A stretch of 64,000 nt of DNA from an uncultured Oscillospiraceae bacterium (GTDB lineage: Bacteria; Bacillota; Clostridia; Oscillospirales; Ruminococcaceae): positions 1-64,000 of the forward strand of contig CAKSEE010000003.1 in the NCBI GenBank assembly GCA_934446455.1, given 5' to 3'. A program made the translations under genes and the position numbers. Every line of letters begins with the position of its first letter. The first letter of the stretch is position 1. A model generated the notes under the pieces. It saw only the letters and a program-made list of their open reading frames with translations, was not told the DNA's origin and did no database searches. Shown piece after piece: positions 9,924-19,276 of the stretch.

Positions 9924-11234
9924 TTATCTCTTATGCTTTGGGGCAGAATTAGTTTGTTTTTCGGGGTTGAGAGTTTTCACAAGCTGCTTCTTAATATCCG
10001 TTACCTTCGGCATATCCGCCTTATTCACGGAAATGGTAGTAGTACCCTCGACCTTTGCCTGATACTTAACTCCAGCCTTGTCCAGTTCAGCCATGAGGCT
10101 ATCGGCAAACTTATTGTTCTGCCGCAGGAGGTGGGCAATGCTGTCCTTGTCACCAAGCTCGGCGTATTTTACGCCCTTATATTCGGTCTTGCCGAGGGAC
10201 TGATAACTTCTGAGAACTGCATTACTGAGCTTTTCGTGGAAATCCTTTGTGATAGGCAGAGCGTACTGTGCATATTCGCCGGTCTGCGTCTGATAGGACG
10301 GCATGGATACAAACGGCTTGTTTTCGCTGCCCATCATCACCTTAACGTCCTTTACCACAAAACAGCCGTCTATTGTGACCTGTCCAGCAGCTTTGAGATT
10401 GTTATTATCCACGGGTCTTAACTGGACATTCACGGAAGATCTGGACTGTTCGGCAGCGGGAACTTCGGTTTTCAGAGTTTTTTCGGGAGAACTCATGAGC
10501 TGCTCATAGCTTTTCAGAACGGCATTATTGAGCGCCGTCCTCGCTTCTGCGGTAATGGGAAAGGCTACATCTGCGTAATCTCTGCCCATCTTCTTGCTGT
10601 GCATAGCGACAAACGCACCCTTCTCGCCCTCCACGACCTTTACGCCCCGGACTGCCAGCTCGCCGTTGACTACCACGTTTGCTATAGCCTTGACATTGCC
10701 GCCGTTCTCGATTTTTGAAATTGACGATACGTCGAAAGAAGTCTTGTGTTCCATTGTTGTTCCTCCTGTCAGGTTGTACTGAGAATGATCCGCCGCCCAT
10801 GTTTCAAACGGCATGAGAACAGGCTCGCCGAATTTGCCGTCGCTTTTCTGCGGATAGTGATTTACCGCTTCAAATCCGATTTCTTTCGCCGCCTGCCTTA
10901 TAATATCAAGCGCCTCTTTACTTTCGTAAATCGAACTGCTGCGTGTAAAATCGTCCACAAGTACGTTTTTATTGTCCCGAACCTGGAGAATGTCCGCTGC
11001 CGCATTTTCTCTTTCAATGCCCATCGTGAGCCTTGCGGACGGCATTTTGTCCCAATTTAACGCCTTTTCGGCGTTGTAGGGATTTTCGCGCAGCACATTG
11101 AAACGCTTCTGCGCTTCGGCAAAGGTGTCGTAATACTCGATAGGTGTTGGGCGGTCGTACTCATGGGGCATTGCCCATGTGCGCAAATCTGGTATGATGT
11201 ACACTTTCCACGGATTGTTGTTTTCTTCTGCCAT
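9924..11234 (-). CDS. ICE protein with two SpoVG domains
   Basis: 436 residues. The N-terminal 100 residues (WKVYIIPDLRTW...YYDTFAEAQKRF) are a small domain common in Tn1549-type elements. Two SpoVG-like domains follow, at about residues 178-250 (VNGELAVRGVKVVEGEKG) and 285-350 (IDGCFVVKDVKVMMGSENK), each ending in a helical NAVLxSYxxL segment. SpoVG proteins bind nucleic acid and act as regulators in Firmicutes, so this may bind element DNA or RNA. The start follows GGAAAGGAATTAAT; the preceding gene's stop lies immediately before it, so the two are translationally linked. Confidence 0.8.
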   Translation of the reverse strand: MAEENNNPWKVYIIPDLRTWAMPHEYDRPTPIEYYDTFAEAQKRFNVLRENPYNAEKALNWDKMPSARLTMGIERENAAADILQVRDNKNVLVDDFTRSSSIYESKEALDIIRQAAKEIGFEAVNHYPQKSDGKFGEPVLMPFETWAADHSQYNLTGGTTMEHKTSFDVSSISKIENGGNVKAIANVVVNGELAVRGVKVVEGEKGAFVAMHSKKMGRDYADVAFPITAEARTALNNAVLKSYEQLMSSPEKTLKTEVPAAEQSRSSVNVQLRPVDNNNLKAAGQVTIDGCFVVKDVKVMMGSENKPFVSMPSYQTQTGEYAQYALPITKDFHEKLSNAVLRSYQSLGKTEYKGVKYAELGDKDSIAHLLRQNNKFADSLMAELDKAGVKYQAKVEGTTTISVNKADMPKVTDIKKQLVKTLNPEKQTNSAPKHKR

Positions 11235-11235
11235 A

Positions 11236-13929
11236 TTAATTCCTTTCTGCGAATATCCTGCACGGATAAGGATAACCGCCGTTTACGTTGTCTGAACGCT
11301 CCCAATAGCCGTATCCGCTGGATTTTGCATTGAGAACGGAGAGAACTCCCTCGACCGTAAGTCCTGTATCTGCGGGGACGGACAGTATCATCGTCTTTGC
11401 GGAGGAATGCGTTCTCTTGCCGATTACGGGGTAATTGTTGGCGTTGTCCACAATGCAGTAAAGTATCTTGTGGGCGTTCTCGTTTTCGTCAGCGCCGGCA
11501 ATGCCGCCGTTGTTCGTACCGTTAAGGTAGATATTCGCAGCATAGCAGCTCTTGATGTACGCCGAAACATTATGAGCCGTTGCAGTACCTACTATACCGC
11601 CACTGTTTTCGGCGGTTGACGTGAACGTCCGAACGCCGCAGCCGATTATACTGCCTCCTGCATAGTGCGGCTTTTCTCCACTGTTGAACAGCTCCACGCC
11701 GTAAGCAGTCCCGGCAATTCCGCCTGCGGAAACAGCCGAGCCGCTGACGGTAATGTTGTTTGCGATACAGCCTGTCACGATGCAGGCGTTGCCCACTATA
11801 CCGCCGATACTTTTGCCGCCGCTGACCGTTATTCCGTCCGCCATGCAATCTGAAATATCGCCGCCGAAGCCGCATATTCCTCCGATATTTTCAGCGCCGT
11901 CAGCTGTGATTTTGCTGTTCAGAACTTTACAGCCGATTATCCGTGTATTTCCGGTGGAGAAATATTCGTCAGTGTCGGTCGAGGGGTAAGCGTAGGATAC
12001 GATTTCGTTGCAGATTACTCCGAGATTTTTATTGTTTCCTGCTTTGATATTTGCGCCGTCAACTACAACATTCTGTATAGTTCCTGCGACAATAGTGCCA
12101 AATAAACCGACGTTGCCGGAAATATTCTTGATAGAATGACTCTGCCCATCGTACACAAAATAATCGTAGGATTTGTTTTCGTAACCGCGGGTGATTTTCT
12201 TCGTGCTGATAGGATTTCTGTCCGTATTCCTCGGAAACGCAATATCCGCTGTCTGCACGAAATATCCCTTTGCGCCCTGTTCAGAAAGCCGCAGGAGTTG
12301 GTCGTAATAGCTGATGATATACGGATTTTCAGCCGTTCCTTTACCGCCGCCGTATTCGTTAAGAACACGATAGAGCTTGGTGCTTTTGCTGAACTTGCTT
12401 TCAACGCCGCCGTAATATTCGATAGTGCCGAAATCTCCGTTCTGCTTTTTGGTAGAGTAGCCATAGGTGCAGCCGAAAACGCTGTTATAAATGTCGTTCT
12501 TGTCATCTACAACAGGGAGAGTAATTTGGGCATTACCCGTCATATCCAGAGCAACTTTGTATTCTAAAGGATCCTTGTTTAGATAGCTTTGGTCAATGGA
12601 AATTGTGATATATGTAGCACTCTGCCATTTTGCGTAAAGGTCGCAGTCCTCGGAAACATCAAGATTCTCCACACGAACGGGAGAATTTTCAAAGTACCAG
12701 CCGGAAACTATCTCGCCGTCCTTTGTCACGCCGAAATCATCGAGCATATCCAGCGTTGAGCCGATTTCGGCTTCAATGACCTGCACCTTATCGTCATAGT
12801 GCAGAGTAATTTTCGCTGTCGGCGGTTTCTTGCTCCACACGGCGTATAGAGTGAGGTTTTCCGCAGGCATGGTAAGGTTCTTTAACGCAGATTTGGCGTT
12901 ATCAGTTTTCGCCCAGCCTGTCAGGAACAGACCGTCCCGGTATATTGAAATATCTTTCGGCAGAGGAACGCTGTCGCCGTATCTGACCTCCGCCCGTGAG
13001 AGCTGACCTGTTCCGCCGTTGGAATTGTAGGTCACAGTAAAGATATCCGGCTCCCAGACGGCGAACAACTTTACATCTTCATACGGCATTTTGTAGTCAT
13101 AAAGGGGATACGCAATGTCCGTATTGTCCGAAAAGCCGAGCAGCTTGTAACCTTTCCGGGATATGGATTTTGACGCGCTTTCAGCAGATGGAAGAACGAC
13201 ATACTGTCCGGCTTCTGCCGAAATGCTTTCAAGAGTACCCTCGCCGCCGTTCGGGTAGAAAGTTATAGTGTAAACTCCGCTTGCGCCGGAATTTGAGGAA
13301 GAACTGTAACCGCTGTTGGTATAACCTGTTTCAGAAGTTTCCGCAGGCGGTTCGGCTGATGAAGTTTCGCTTACGGGGACGTCTGCTTCGCCCTGTTCGG
13401 AGGATTCCGCAGGGGGAATTCCTGTTTCCGTCGTGGTGGTTTCCTCGGTCTGGGCGTCTGTTTCTGCCGTTTCCGTAGTTGCGGAAGTTTCCGTTGTTTC
13501 TGCGGGAGTATCGGTTTTATTACCGCCGGACAAAGCCGAAACTGCAATAAGAATGACCGCCGCTACAGCGATACCACCTATAATGAGGTAGGTAGTAAGA
13601 TTCTTCTTTCCCTTGCTTTTTGAGGATTTGCCTGTTGAAATGGAGTAGGTGTTTGCGTCGATTACAGCGAGCTTTCCCTCCGCTTCAAGCTGGGCGAATT
13701 TCTCGGAATTCAAGCCGTCTGCGATAGGCTCGTCCGTCTGGTACTGCGTGTAGGTGCAATCTACAAGTGCTGTTTTGGTGCGCTTCACGAAAGCCTTGTA
13801 TTCAGCCGTCTGCGTTATCATCTTTTCCTCAAATGGAACGCCGTTTTCATCTGCGTTCTGTTCGGGTACAATGAACACGGTTTCGGCTTCATCGTCAAAG
13901 CTCGATATGTCAGCTTTGAAAAAGTACAT
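11236..13929 (-). CDS. ICE-borne surface protein with InlB-type and GLUG repeats
   Basis: 897 residues. The first 125 residues are cytoplasmic-looking, followed by a basic KSKGKK and one membrane helix (about 130-152, LIIGGIAVAAVILIAVSALS). A Thr/Glu/Ser-rich stalk runs to about 225. Then come two clear Listeria-Bacteroides (InlB B) repeats (ITFYPNGGEG..., VTYNSNGGTG...), each ending LxAVW, and a third degenerate one ending LYAKW. The C-terminal half has GLUG-type repeats rich in GGIxG (ENIGGICGFGG, KSIGGIVGN, VSAGGIAGT). There is no signal peptide or LPXTG; the topology is N-in, C-out. It is likely an adhesin or cell-contact protein made with the conjugation machinery. The start follows AAAGGTGG. 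Confidence 0.8.
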   Translation of the reverse strand: MYFFKADISSFDDEAETVFIVPEQNADENGVPFEEKMITQTAEYKAFVKRTKTALVDCTYTQYQTDEPIADGLNSEKFAQLEAEGKLAVIDANTYSISTGKSSKSKGKKNLTTYLIIGGIAVAAVILIAVSALSGGNKTDTPAETTETSATTETAETDAQTEETTTTETGIPPAESSEQGEADVPVSETSSAEPPAETSETGYTNSGYSSSSNSGASGVYTITFYPNGGEGTLESISAEAGQYVVLPSAESASKSISRKGYKLLGFSDNTDIAYPLYDYKMPYEDVKLFAVWEPDIFTVTYNSNGGTGQLSRAEVRYGDSVPLPKDISIYRDGLFLTGWAKTDNAKSALKNLTMPAENLTLYAVWSKKPPTAKITLHYDDKVQVIEAEIGSTLDMLDDFGVTKDGEIVSGWYFENSPVRVENLDVSEDCDLYAKWQSATYITISIDQSYLNKDPLEYKVALDMTGNAQITLPVVDDKNDIYNSVFGCTYGYSTKKQNGDFGTIEYYGGVESKFSKSTKLYRVLNEYGGGKGTAENPYIISYYDQLLRLSEQGAKGYFVQTADIAFPRNTDRNPISTKKITRGYENKSYDYFVYDGQSHSIKNISGNVGLFGTIVAGTIQNVVVDGANIKAGNNKNLGVICNEIVSYAYPSTDTDEYFSTGNTRIIGCKVLNSKITADGAENIGGICGFGGDISDCMADGITVSGGKSIGGIVGNACIVTGCIANNITVSGSAVSAGGIAGTAYGVELFNSGEKPHYAGGSIIGCGVRTFTSTAENSGGIVGTATAHNVSAYIKSCYAANIYLNGTNNGGIAGADENENAHKILYCIVDNANNYPVIGKRTHSSAKTMILSVPADTGLTVEGVLSVLNAKSSGYGYWERSDNVNGGYPYPCRIFAERN

Positions 13930-13959
13930 TATTTTCCACCTTTCTTTCTGAAATTAATA

Positions 13960-13988
13960 TTGACAAAGTATGCTTTTTGATGTACAAT
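13960..13988 (+). promoter_or_regulatory. Promoter of the dinJ-yoeB pair
   Basis: TTGACA (13960-13965), 17-base spacer, TACAAT (13983-13988). It lies between the divergent surface-protein and antitoxin genes. The following GTAC-N7-GTAC around the -10 could be the antitoxin operator, but this is a guess. Confidence 0.7.
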
Positions 13989-14031
13989 ATAAGTACGGAG
14001 TAAGTATAATAGTGCTGAAGGAGATGATTTT

Positions 14032-14313
14032 ATGGCAACAACAAGTGTTACTATGCGTGTGGACTGCGAAGATAAGGCAAAGGCTGAACAGATTTTCAAT
14101 GCGCTGGGACTAAATATGTCAACGGCATTCAATATGTTCATCAAGCAGACTATCCGCTGCGACGGAATTCCGTTTGAGGTCACACTTCACAACAGAGCTG
14201 ACGATTATTTTTACAGCCCTGCGAATATGGCTCACATCAACCGTTCTATCGCTCAGCTCAATGCAGGAAAGGTTTCCAGGCACGAACTTGTCGAGGTAGA
14301 GGACGATGATTAA
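14032..14313 (+). CDS. dinJ: RelB/DinJ-family antitoxin
   Basis: 93 residues. The N-terminal ribbon-helix-helix (TSVTMRVDCEDKAKAEQIF, then GLNMSTAFNMFIKQT) is typical of DinJ/RelB antitoxins, which bind their own promoter and neutralise the partner toxin with the C-terminal tail. It overlaps the toxin gene by 8 bases, giving coupled translation, and is preceded by GAAGGAGATGATTTT. The pair runs opposite to the conjugation operon, a typical arrangement for an element-stabilising addiction module. Confidence 0.9.
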   Translation: MATTSVTMRVDCEDKAKAEQIFNALGLNMSTAFNMFIKQTIRCDGIPFEVTLHNRADDYFYSPANMAHINRSIAQLNAGKVSRHELVEVEDDD

Positions 14314-14563
14314 ACTCTGGACTGACGAGGCTTGGGCGGATTACCTTTACTGGCAGGGCGAGGACAGAAAAACTCTGAAACGCATTAACCTGCTCATCAA
14401 GGATATTGAGCGTGACCCTTTTGACGGAATAGGAAAAGCCGAGCCACTGAAACACAACCTAAGTGGCTACTGGAGCCGCAGAATCGACGATACAAACCGG
14501 CTTGTCTACAAGGTCGAGGACGGTCAGCTTTATATTATTTCCTGCCGTTATCACTACGAATAA
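14306..14563 (+). CDS. yoeB: YoeB-family toxin (mRNA endonuclease)
   Basis: 85 residues, the usual YoeB length. It reads IKLWTDEAWADYLYWQ at the start and ends RLVYKVEDGQLYIISCRYHYE, with the C-terminal His-Tyr that forms part of the catalytic centre in the family. YoeB cleaves mRNA in the ribosomal A site. The partner antitoxin is of the DinJ/RelB type, not the Phd/YefM type usual for YoeB; mixed pairs of this kind are known. Confidence 0.88.
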   Translation: MIKLWTDEAWADYLYWQGEDRKTLKRINLLIKDIERDPFDGIGKAEPLKHNLSGYWSRRIDDTNRLVYKVEDGQLYIISCRYHYE

Positions 14564-14567
14564 TGAA

Positions 14568-14595
14568 AATCTCCGCTTCATCGCAAGCGGAGATT
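14568..14595. terminator. Bidirectional terminator between yoeB and topB
   Basis: AATCTCCGCTT / AAGCGGAGATT, 11-bp arms with a 6-base loop. It is followed by a T-rich stretch on the plus strand and by TTTTC on the minus strand. It overlaps the stop codon of topB and closes both convergent genes. Confidence 0.75.
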
Positions 14596-16705
14596 ACCTT
14601 TTCTTCTTGTCCTCAAAACGCATTGTAAAGCCGATTTTGGCGTTTCCGTTCTTGTCGGTTCTGTCTGCAAAAGAAACGACAGCATTGTAGCTGTTTCCGG
14701 TTTTCTCGGATTTGAAACCGCCGACCTTGACTTCTCCGTGCGACAGCAGATTTTTCATCATGGGTTCTGTCAGCTTTTTGCCCTTAGATGTGAAGAAATA
14801 ATCGTCCTCGTAAACACGGAAAATGCAGTCCTTGGGAGCCTTTTCGCAGTAGAATATACCCATATTGTCCCGAACGAATTTATATACATTGCCGCCGCAT
14901 CTCGGGCATTTCCCGACCGGAATTCTCTGAGCAGTTCTTGGATCAGAAATGGGAGTATGCGCCTTGTGCTTTTCGGCTTCAATGATAGCCTTGATTTTCT
15001 CCGTAATGCTGCTGATTACCTCATCGGCGCTGGCGGTGCCGTTCTCTATTGCGGCAAGCTGTAATTCCATTGCGGCAGTCATTTCAATAGACTTAATTTC
15101 GGGAGGGACGAAATTTATCATCTTTATTCCCATTTCAGTCGCGGAAATAACCTTGTTCTTGCGCTCTGCATAGCCGTCCGCGAGTATCTTTTCGATGATA
15201 GCCGCCCTTGTTGCGGGAGTACCTAACCCTCTTTCGGAAACATATCCGGAAAGTTCCTTGTCCTCTATGCGGCGGTCGATATTCTCCATCGCCTTTAAGA
15301 GAGAGCTTTCCGTGTAGCGCTTCGGCGGCTTGGTTTCGCCATCTGCAATAAAAATATCTTCTGCATAAAATGTATCGTTTTCGGAATAGTTTATTTCCGG
15401 CGGTATCTCGACATCATCGGGGCAAAACGCTTTCCAGCCGAGGTTGACAGGCTTTTTCTGTTTCAGCTTAAATGTTTCGCCGCAAATATCAAAGACGTAC
15501 TCAATATCCATGTATTCGTACTGCGCCGAAAGAGCTTCCAGCACCCTGCGGATAACCAGATGTAAAATCTGTTTTTCATCGGAGGTCAGCTCCATATTTA
15601 CAGCATTTCCGATATTCTCGGTGGGAATAATCGCATGGTGGTCGGACACCTTTGCGTTATTGATTATCCTGCCGTCGATGTTCAGCCCGTTTGACAGAAG
15701 AACGTTTACCGCCTTTTCTTCGAAAGCGCGGAGCATTTCGACGCGTCCGGGGAGGATTTCTGCCATATCGTCCGTCAGATAGCTGCTGTCCGTTCTCGGA
15801 TAGGTTAGCAGTTTCTTTTCGTAAAGGCTCTGCATAACGGAGAGCGTTCTCGCCGCTGAAAATCCCAGCTCATCGTTTGCGGCTATCTGCAAAGAGGTGA
15901 GCGAGAAAAGCAGAGGGCGGTTCTCTTTTTTGCTCTGGCTTTTAACTGAAATCACCCTGCATTGCTGATTTTTGCATTTGGCAAGCAGTTTTTCAGCAGA
16001 AATTCTGTCCGGCAGATTATCATTATCGTTGGTAAACCATTCAGCGCCGTTTGAGAGTTTCACCTTATAAAAATGACGCTTCACGAAATTGCTTATCTCG
16101 TTTTCGCGCTGAACAAGCATATTCAGTACAGCCGTTCTGACGCGCCCGATAGAGCATTTTGCGCCGAAATAGCTTGTGTAGAGCCGCGTCAGATTTATGC
16201 CCCACAGCCAGTCTATCTTGCTGCGGGTAAATCCAGCGTAATAGAGGTTATCGTATTCGCTTGCCGGTTTAAGGTCAGCGAACCCGGAACGGATACTCGC
16301 CTCCGTCATGGAGGAGATCCACAGGCGGCGCACCGGTTTTGTACAGCCGATGTAGTCGTATATGTATCTGAAAATGCACTCGCCCTCACGTCCGGCGTCC
16401 GTTGCTTCGATAATCTCGTCGATTTTGGAGCTGTTCATCTGCCGTGCAAGCGTTTTCAGGACTGAAACCGCATTCTCTATCGGGACGAACTGAAAATCCG
16501 GCATAATAGGCAGGTCGGAGAGCGACCACTTCTTGTAGTCCTCGTTATATTCGTCAGGCTGTTTCAGCCGGACAAGGTGCCCTCTCGCCGATGTGACTAT
16601 GTATCCGTTGCCGCAAAGCGCTCCGTCGGCGGTCTTTTGCGCTGCGCCGAGAACGGCGGCAATATCACGCATTACCGACGGTTTTTCCGCTACTACCAGT
16701 TTCAT
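14594..16705 (-). CDS. topB: DNA topoisomerase III of the ICE
   Basis: 703 residues, type IA topoisomerase. It starts with the Toprim motif (KLVVAEKPSV, acidic residues in DAGREGE), carries the active-site Tyr in LLTYPRTDSSYL, and has one zinc-binding motif near the C-terminus (CPRCGG...C...C). TopB proteins are a constant part of Tn1549-type elements, where they may help process transfer intermediates. The start follows AGGAGGAAAACAAAA; a 16-bp palindrome lies 8 bases before that ribosome site. The first 41 bases overlap the end of the preceding gene. Confidence 0.95.
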   Translation of the reverse strand: MKLVVAEKPSVMRDIAAVLGAAQKTADGALCGNGYIVTSARGHLVRLKQPDEYNEDYKKWSLSDLPIMPDFQFVPIENAVSVLKTLARQMNSSKIDEIIEATDAGREGECIFRYIYDYIGCTKPVRRLWISSMTEASIRSGFADLKPASEYDNLYYAGFTRSKIDWLWGINLTRLYTSYFGAKCSIGRVRTAVLNMLVQRENEISNFVKRHFYKVKLSNGAEWFTNDNDNLPDRISAEKLLAKCKNQQCRVISVKSQSKKENRPLLFSLTSLQIAANDELGFSAARTLSVMQSLYEKKLLTYPRTDSSYLTDDMAEILPGRVEMLRAFEEKAVNVLLSNGLNIDGRIINNAKVSDHHAIIPTENIGNAVNMELTSDEKQILHLVIRRVLEALSAQYEYMDIEYVFDICGETFKLKQKKPVNLGWKAFCPDDVEIPPEINYSENDTFYAEDIFIADGETKPPKRYTESSLLKAMENIDRRIEDKELSGYVSERGLGTPATRAAIIEKILADGYAERKNKVISATEMGIKMINFVPPEIKSIEMTAAMELQLAAIENGTASADEVISSITEKIKAIIEAEKHKAHTPISDPRTAQRIPVGKCPRCGGNVYKFVRDNMGIFYCEKAPKDCIFRVYEDDYFFTSKGKKLTEPMMKNLLSHGEVKVGGFKSEKTGNSYNAVVSFADRTDKNGNAKIGFTMRFEDKKKR

Positions 16706-17021
16706 TTTTGTTTTCCTCCTGTTCGATCGTGCTATTTATAGCACCGTTTTCTTTGCTGTCCGCAGCGCTGTTTTCATCATCGAAAATACCCGTGCTGACA
16801 GCTTCAATGACTGTTCCAATGCCGATACCCTTGTCTTTCAGCATACTGAAAAGCCGCTGTGCTTCCAGCTCAAAGATGTTCTTTGAAAGAGCGTCAATAT
16901 CCGCTTTCAGAGCAGCGGCGGCAGTTTTCTTCTTTTCGATCACCGCATGAATTTCGTCGAGCTTCTTTTTCTTGACCTCGACCTTTTCGGAATAGGCGGC
17001 GATTTTCTCGTCTGTATTCAA
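16665..17021 (-). CDS. DUF4315-like small coiled-coil protein
   Basis: About 118 residues from a TTG start at 17021, chosen because AAAGGAG lies 8 bases upstream; an in-frame ATG at 17051 has no such site. The N-terminal half is a Lys/Glu-rich coiled coil (EKIAAYSEKVEVKKKKLDEI), the rest a short helix and an acidic Asn/Ser tail. It resembles the DUF4315 proteins found at this position in CTn elements. Function unknown. Its last codons contain the 16-bp palindrome and overlap topB. Confidence 0.7.
   Translation of the reverse strand: MNTDEKIAAYSEKVEVKKKKLDEIHAVIEKKKTAAAALKADIDALSKNIFELEAQRLFSMLKDKGIGIGTVIEAVSTGIFDDENSAADSKENGAINSTIEQEENKNETGSSGKTVGNA
16729..16744. repeat. 16-bp palindrome, copy 1 (before topB)
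   Basis: Plus strand GTGCTATTTATAGCAC, the exact reverse complement of copies 2 and 3. It lies inside the 3' end of the DUF4315-like gene and 8 bases before the topB ribosome site. Confidence 0.85.
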
Positions 17022-17022
17022 G

Positions 17023-17298
17023 CTACAATCTCCTTTGCTTCCGTTTCTCACGGATTTTGTGAATGACGTATGCGCCTGTCACGGCGGTGAGCAGTCCTAT
17101 GTCAACAAGGCTGATATGGAACTGCGGACGGTCAGCCGGTTCGGCTCCCTCTGCCGTATCGGGCGGCATATCAAAGATATTCGCCTTTATGATAAAGAAC
17201 AAAAACGTCAGCAGCACGACCGCAATAATGCAAATGAATATGCGCTGTTTAACGCTTTTGCCCATAAATAAATTGTACAGTTTCTTAATTGATACCAC
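17023..17298 (-). CDS. Small ICE membrane protein
   Basis: About 90 residues with two hydrophobic segments (RIFICIIAVVLLTFLFFII and ISLVDIGLLTAVTGAYVI) and a basic C-terminus. The start is uncertain: GTG at 17298, TTG at 17313 and ATG at 17265 are all in frame, and the nearby GGGAGG is poorly spaced for each. It overlaps the end of the upstream gene and ends two bases before the next start, so it is part of the conjugation operon. Probably an accessory of the transfer channel. Confidence 0.65.
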   Translation of the reverse strand: MVSIKKLYNLFMGKSVKQRIFICIIAVVLLTFLFFIIKANIFDMPPDTAEGAEPADRPQFHISLVDIGLLTAVTGAYVIHKIREKRKQRRL

Positions 17299-19249
17299 CC
17301 TCCCAATAATCAAGCATACTCTGTATTATCGCCTTTGACGCCTGATACCTTGCCTTTTCGTTATCCGTGAAATTATAAATTTCAGGATAATCTTCGTTGT
17401 AATAATCCTTGACCGTATAGAGCTTGACGGTCAGTTTGGTGTGATTGATGGGGCAGTATGGGTGTCCTTTGCAATAATAATGCTTGTGACCGTCATCGTC
17501 CGTGTAATAGGCGCAGCGGTCGGATTTGTATTTCGTCTTGCAGTTCTCGCCGGGGCAAGCCACGGGCGAGGTTTCGACTGCTGTCTTATAGACGAACGTA
17601 TCACCCCAGCGGCAGTAGTTCTGATTGACGGTTTTCATGAACTCCTCGAAATCCTCGCGTTTGAAATCAAAGTCGTATATTTCGCCGTCTGAAACTCCGT
17701 CAGCCTGCTGTTTCTCCCTTGTCATAAGCACGAAAAGCAGGGACATATAATCTGCGTAATCGTCCGTGCCAAAATCGTCTATCCACGAATTTATAGTCCT
17801 GTCAGCGCCCTTGGCGGGGTAGAAAGTGTTGTTGTGGCTCTTGTCGATGTACTGGATTATTTTTCGGGGAGCAGTAGTATCTCCGTCGCAAAATCCCGTC
17901 ACCGTGTCTTTCAGAGCGTCTTTCGCCTGTTTTTCCATGACGTCCTTTGCCTGTTCGACGAATTCCTTATAGCACTCATAGATTTGTTCCGGAGTCTGAT
18001 TACTGTTATCATCGACAAGCCATGCACCGCCGCCGGCGACAGAACCGCCTGCGCCGCCTATTATTTCGGCAAAGCACAAACAGATAACCAGCACTATCAG
18101 TATCACGCCGATAACGATAAGGCTGTACGGCATTGTTGACGAAATAAACGACGCTATCTTAGATACCCCCCCGGCGATCGCTTTGCCTGCCGCCTGTGTT
18201 GCTTTCTGCGCAGCTTTAGCGGCTGTCTTGGCGGTTTGAGCAGCAGCCTTTCCGGCTTTGGCAGCGCCTTTCTTCACGGCTCGCTTGGCGAGAAATTTGG
18301 CTTCTGCCGTGATGTTGTGATTTACGCGTTTCCGCAGCTTTCGCCGTAATTCCGCAGAGGTGGGCTTGTGGATTTTCCGGTAAACCCTCTTGGTGATTTT
18401 AGAGCCGTTCTTGGCTGTTTTCACTCCGGCATTTGCGGCGGTTTTAATTCCGCTGGCGCCGTGGTCGTATATCTGAACGCCGAGTTTCGCGGCTTTAACG
18501 CCGTTATCGTCGGATTTTTCAGCCTGCGCCACAAAGCCCTTTTTCAGCACCTCCGCAGGCTTTGCTGCAATGTTAGCGGCAGTTTTCACTGCGGAGGAAA
18601 GTCTGCGGTACTTTGTAATATTCACCTTTGCCGGAGTAACACCGCCCATGGCAATGGAGATAAGCTCGGCTTTTTTGCGGAAAATCTTTTTCTGCTGTCT
18701 GTTAAAGGATTTGAGCAGTTTCAGACGGGATTTATCAATCTTTTTCCGCTTTATTTTCCGCAGCTTTTTGTTCTGCTGCTGGCTGTAAATCACACGCTCT
18801 TTCCGCTTGGTGAGCGTTCCGTTAGCAACCGTGCCGTTTTTCAGGACTTTGTATTTCTTGTTTTTCGGCTGGTGAGGTGACAACTTGTACTGCTTCGGCG
18901 GTCGGAACGGAATGGGTGTTATTTTCTCAGAAGAACCGGAAGTTTTAATTTCGGTTCTTGGAACGCCAACTGATGTTGCAGATTTTGAAAGCGGGATTTT
19001 ACGGTCAGCAGCTTTGCCGCTGGCGTGTTCCTTGCGTTCGACAAACTGCCGCTGTTCGGTTGACGCCGATCCACGGTCGTGCGGCACAGGCTTATCTTTT
19101 TCAGAACGGTGTACTGTTCTTTCAGTTTTGCCCGAAAGCTCCTTTTCGTTCTTCTTGGAAAGTTCGGTTTTCTGAGATATGCTGTGTTCGATTGAACGGT
19201 CGTTCACGGAACGAGCTTTTACGCCGCCTTTTTCGGTAATGACTTTCAA
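17285..19249 (-). CDS. CD1108-like ICE membrane protein
   Basis: About 654 residues. The first 330 are extremely Lys/Arg/Ala-rich (repeated KRAVKKGAAKAGKAAAQTAK-like tracts) and would lie in the cytoplasm. One strong membrane helix follows near 375-400 (YSLIVIGVILIVLVICLCF). The C-terminal domain is extracellular, with a Cys-rich portion (CPGENC...C...C) and a final YQASKAIIQSMLDYW. The layout matches the CD1108-type mobile-element proteins of CTns. I see no lysozyme or NlpC domain. The start TTG at 19249 follows GGGGTG; a GTG at 19258 is the alternative. Confidence 0.75.
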   Translation of the reverse strand: MKVITEKGGVKARSVNDRSIEHSISQKTELSKKNEKELSGKTERTVHRSEKDKPVPHDRGSASTEQRQFVERKEHASGKAADRKIPLSKSATSVGVPRTEIKTSGSSEKITPIPFRPPKQYKLSPHQPKNKKYKVLKNGTVANGTLTKRKERVIYSQQQNKKLRKIKRKKIDKSRLKLLKSFNRQQKKIFRKKAELISIAMGGVTPAKVNITKYRRLSSAVKTAANIAAKPAEVLKKGFVAQAEKSDDNGVKAAKLGVQIYDHGASGIKTAANAGVKTAKNGSKITKRVYRKIHKPTSAELRRKLRKRVNHNITAEAKFLAKRAVKKGAAKAGKAAAQTAKTAAKAAQKATQAAGKAIAGGVSKIASFISSTMPYSLIVIGVILIVLVICLCFAEIIGGAGGSVAGGGAWLVDDNSNQTPEQIYECYKEFVEQAKDVMEKQAKDALKDTVTGFCDGDTTAPRKIIQYIDKSHNNTFYPAKGADRTINSWIDDFGTDDYADYMSLLFVLMTREKQQADGVSDGEIYDFDFKREDFEEFMKTVNQNYCRWGDTFVYKTAVETSPVACPGENCKTKYKSDRCAYYTDDDGHKHYYCKGHPYCPINHTKLTVKLYTVKDYYNEDYPEIYNFTDNEKARYQASKAIIQSMLDYWEGGIN

Positions 19250-19276
19250 ATATATCACCCCTATACTATCTGAGCA

